64,000 nt of DNA from Henricia sp. BOLD:AAB3569 (Eukaryota > Echinodermata > Asteroidea > Spinulosida > Echinasteridae): NCBI GenBank assembly GCA_037783545.1, contig JBBELK010001069.1, positions 182,938 through 246,937 on the forward strand, in the 5' to 3' direction. The translations under genes and the position numbers were made by a program. Position 1 is the stretch's first letter, and every line of letters begins with the position of its first letter. The notes below the pieces were generated by a model that saw only the letters and a list, made by a program, of their open reading frames with translations, searched no databases and had not been told where the DNA came from. Of this stretch, positions 62,601 through 64,000 are shown one piece after another.

Positions 62601-64000
62601 TGGTCCACACTTTGACCAAATTGCCGAGCCAAACTGGGGTGCGTCAACGACAGTCCGAAGGACTGAGCATGCGCACGACTCAGGAGTACACCAAAGAGGT
62701 GTGTACAGACAGCCACGGTTTTCGTGAGCAGTCAGGAATCCCCAACCCAGTTTTCCCTAAACTTTGAAATTGATCTGCCATGTCCCGGCGAAAGTCTGTC
62801 AATTTTTTAGGACAAGTGCGCAATATAGAGAGTTTGGAGCATGCAAAATTTGAAGTTCGTCGGAACATTTTTCGACCTCCAAATTTGCCGACGTTTGGAC
62901 CACACTTTGACCAAATTGCCGAGCCAAACTGGGGTGCGTCAACGACAGTCCGAAGGACTGAGCATGCGCACGACTCAGGAGTACACCAAAGAGGTGTGTA
63001 CAGACAGCCACGGTTTGCGTGAGCAGTCAGGAATCCCCAACCCAGTTTTCCATAAACTTTGAAATTTCTCTGCCATTTCCCGGGGAAAGTCTGTCAATTT
63101 TTTAGGACAAGTGCGCAATATAGAGAGTTTGGAGCATGCACAATTTGAAGTCCGTTGGAACATTTTTAGACCTCCAAATTTGCCGACGTTTGGACCACAC
63201 TTTGACCAAATTGCCGAGCCAAACTGGGGTGCGTCAACGACAGTCCGAAGGACTGAGCATGCGCACGACTCAGGAGTACACCAAAGAGGTGTGTACAGAC
63301 AGCCACGGTTTTCGTGAGCAGTCAGGAAGCCCCAACCCAGTTTTCCCTAAACTTTGAAATTTATCTGCCATGTCCCGGCGAAAGTCTGTCAATTTTTTAG
63401 GACAAGTGCGCAATATAGAGAGTTTGGAGCATGCAAAATTTGAAGTTCGTCGGAACATTTTTCGACCTCCAAATTTGCCGACGTTTGGACTACACTTTGA
63501 CCAAATTGCCGAGCAAAACTGGGGTGCGTCAACGACAGTCCAAAGGACTGAGCATGCTCACGACTCAGGAGTACACCAAAGAGGTGTGTACAGACAGCCA
63601 CGGTTTGCATGAGCAGTCAGGAATCCCCAACCCAGTTTTCCCTAAACTTTGAAATTTCTCTGCCATTTCCCGGCGAAAGTCTGTCAATTTTTTAGGACAA
63701 GTGCGCAATATAGAGAGTTTGGAGCATGCACAATTTGAAGTCCGTCGGAACATTTTTCGACCTCCAAATTTGCCGACGTTTGGACCACACTTTGACCAAA
63801 TTGCCGAGCCAAACTGGGGTGCGTCAACGACAGTCCGAAGGACTGAGCATGCGCACGACTCAGGAGTACACCAAAGATGTGTGTACATACAGCCACGGTT
63901 TGCGTGAGCAGTCAGGAAGCCCCAACCCAGTTTTCCCTAAACTTTGAAATTTCTCTGCCATTTCCCAGCGAAAGTCTGTCAATTTTTTAGGACAAGTGCG
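59642..64000 (+). repeat. HOR block J: 8-mer of 2362 bp, one full and one incomplete copy
   Basis: Marks repeating at a shift of 2362 (8 x 295 plus two T7 insertions) are GGTCCACAC (about 60240 and 62602), TTGATCTGCCATG (about 60408 and 62770), CCGGGGAAAG (about 60720 and 63082), GTCCGTTGGAAC with TTTTTAGACC (about 60788-60811 and 63150-63173), GGACTACAC, GAGCAAAACTGG (about 61151 and 63513), and AAAGATGTG with TACATACAG. The second copy runs off the window. It differs at 63609 (G to A). These classes match block B at 7-14 kb. Confidence 0.87.
63775..64000 (+). repeat. Partial last monomer, cut by the window end
   Basis: These are the first 226 bases of monomer 218, ending after the T6 tract at GGACAAGTGCG. 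It carries AAAGATGTG, TACATACAG and CCCAGCG and has no sign of an array edge. Confidence 0.95.

Larger units (their letters stand above)
1..64000. repeat. Satellite DNA array, 295 bp monomer, about 217.8 copies head to tail
   Basis: Every base belongs to a copy of one 295 bp unit in the same orientation. Tracking the GTGCGCAATATAGAGAG landmark (unit 222 onward) from 222 to 63701 gives 216 steps whose lengths sum to 63479. That equals 216 x 295 minus 241, and the 241 is fully explained by indels of -20, -28, -16, -1, three of -62, and ten of +1. There is no interruption by a transposon, gene or unique spacer, and no junction with flanking DNA. Monomers mostly differ from the reference at only a few positions. 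Such arrays are typical of eukaryotic centromeric, pericentromeric or heterochromatic satellites. The sequence alone does not say which, and I do not recognise the family. Confidence 0.99.

Noticed and set aside
1-64000. Hundreds of open frames of 60-158 codons on both strands
   Set aside because: They are the same few frames repeated per monomer on both strands. Since 295 is not a multiple of 3, every frame shifts at each unit. The peptides have no recognisable domain, overlap on opposite strands, and change by chance with indels.
1-64000. CRISPR array
   Set aside because: Repeats are 295 bp, directly contiguous, with no unique spacers and no cas genes.
1-64000. Subrepeats of a ribosomal intergenic spacer
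   Set aside because: No rRNA gene, promoter or terminator appears in 64 kb, and more than 217 uninterrupted copies is far beyond usual spacer subrepeat numbers.
1-64000. Transposon-derived tandem array or internal mobile element
   Set aside because: No terminal inverted repeats, target duplications, transposase or reverse transcriptase remnants are visible, and no monomer is interrupted by an insertion longer than one base, apart from the 16 bp local duplication at 2951.

Overview
The whole 64 kb window is one uninterrupted tandem array of a 295 bp satellite monomer. All copies are in the same orientation. I counted 217 complete monomers, in the phase that starts at base 1, plus a 226 bp partial one (63775-64000). 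No unique sequence, gene, RNA gene, mobile element or array edge is visible, so the real array extends past both ends. The first monomer (1-295) carries the majority base at every variable site I examined and serves as the reference; unit positions below refer to it. Its GC content is 48.5% (71 G, 72 C). An array of this kind points to a eukaryotic chromosome (centromeric, pericentromeric, subtelomeric or heterochromatic-block satellite). I do not recognise the family and cannot place the species. The consensus has 16 CpGs against about 17.3 expected, so it shows no clear CpG decay.

Layout. The array is a mosaic of higher-order repeats (HORs) rather than one HOR: an 11-mer pair with alternating dimers (1-5.9 kb); a 4-mer duplication (5.6-7.6 kb); a mixed block ending in a trimer HOR of 885 bp (7.6-14.1 kb); two 9-mer duplications of 2655 bp (13.9-19.2 and 19.8-24.3 kb); 4-mer/8-mer repeats (24.3-31.4 kb); an 8-mer of 2360 bp present three times (31.4-38.4 kb); a 14-mer followed by a 13-mer copy that lost exactly one monomer (35.9-43.9 kb); trimers (44.2-48.6 kb); interleaved 4-, 7-, 9- and 10-mer duplications (49.2-56.5 kb); a 4-mer HOR of 1118/1119 bp built around a monomer with a 62 bp deletion (55.7-59.9 kb); and an 8-mer of 2362 bp (59.6-64 kb) whose variants match the 7-14 kb block, not its neighbours.

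Length variation is confined to the two flanks. From 12918 to 50382, 127 consecutive monomers are each 295 bp. To the left are four deletions or rearrangements and two T-tract insertions. To the right are eight T7 tracts and three copies of the 62 bp deletion. The monomer has a dyad-rich segment (unit 57-113) with a perfect 6 bp stem closed by a C-GAA-G triloop; one spontaneous deletion removes exactly this hairpin between 5 bp direct repeats. The segment also contains a one-mismatch NRF1-type palindrome.

The many 60-158 codon open frames on both strands are by-products of the repeat. Because 295 is not a multiple of 3, each frame shifts at every monomer; I annotate none of them as genes. I found no protein-coding system here. 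The interest lies in satellite architecture, the hairpin and the homogenisation pattern.
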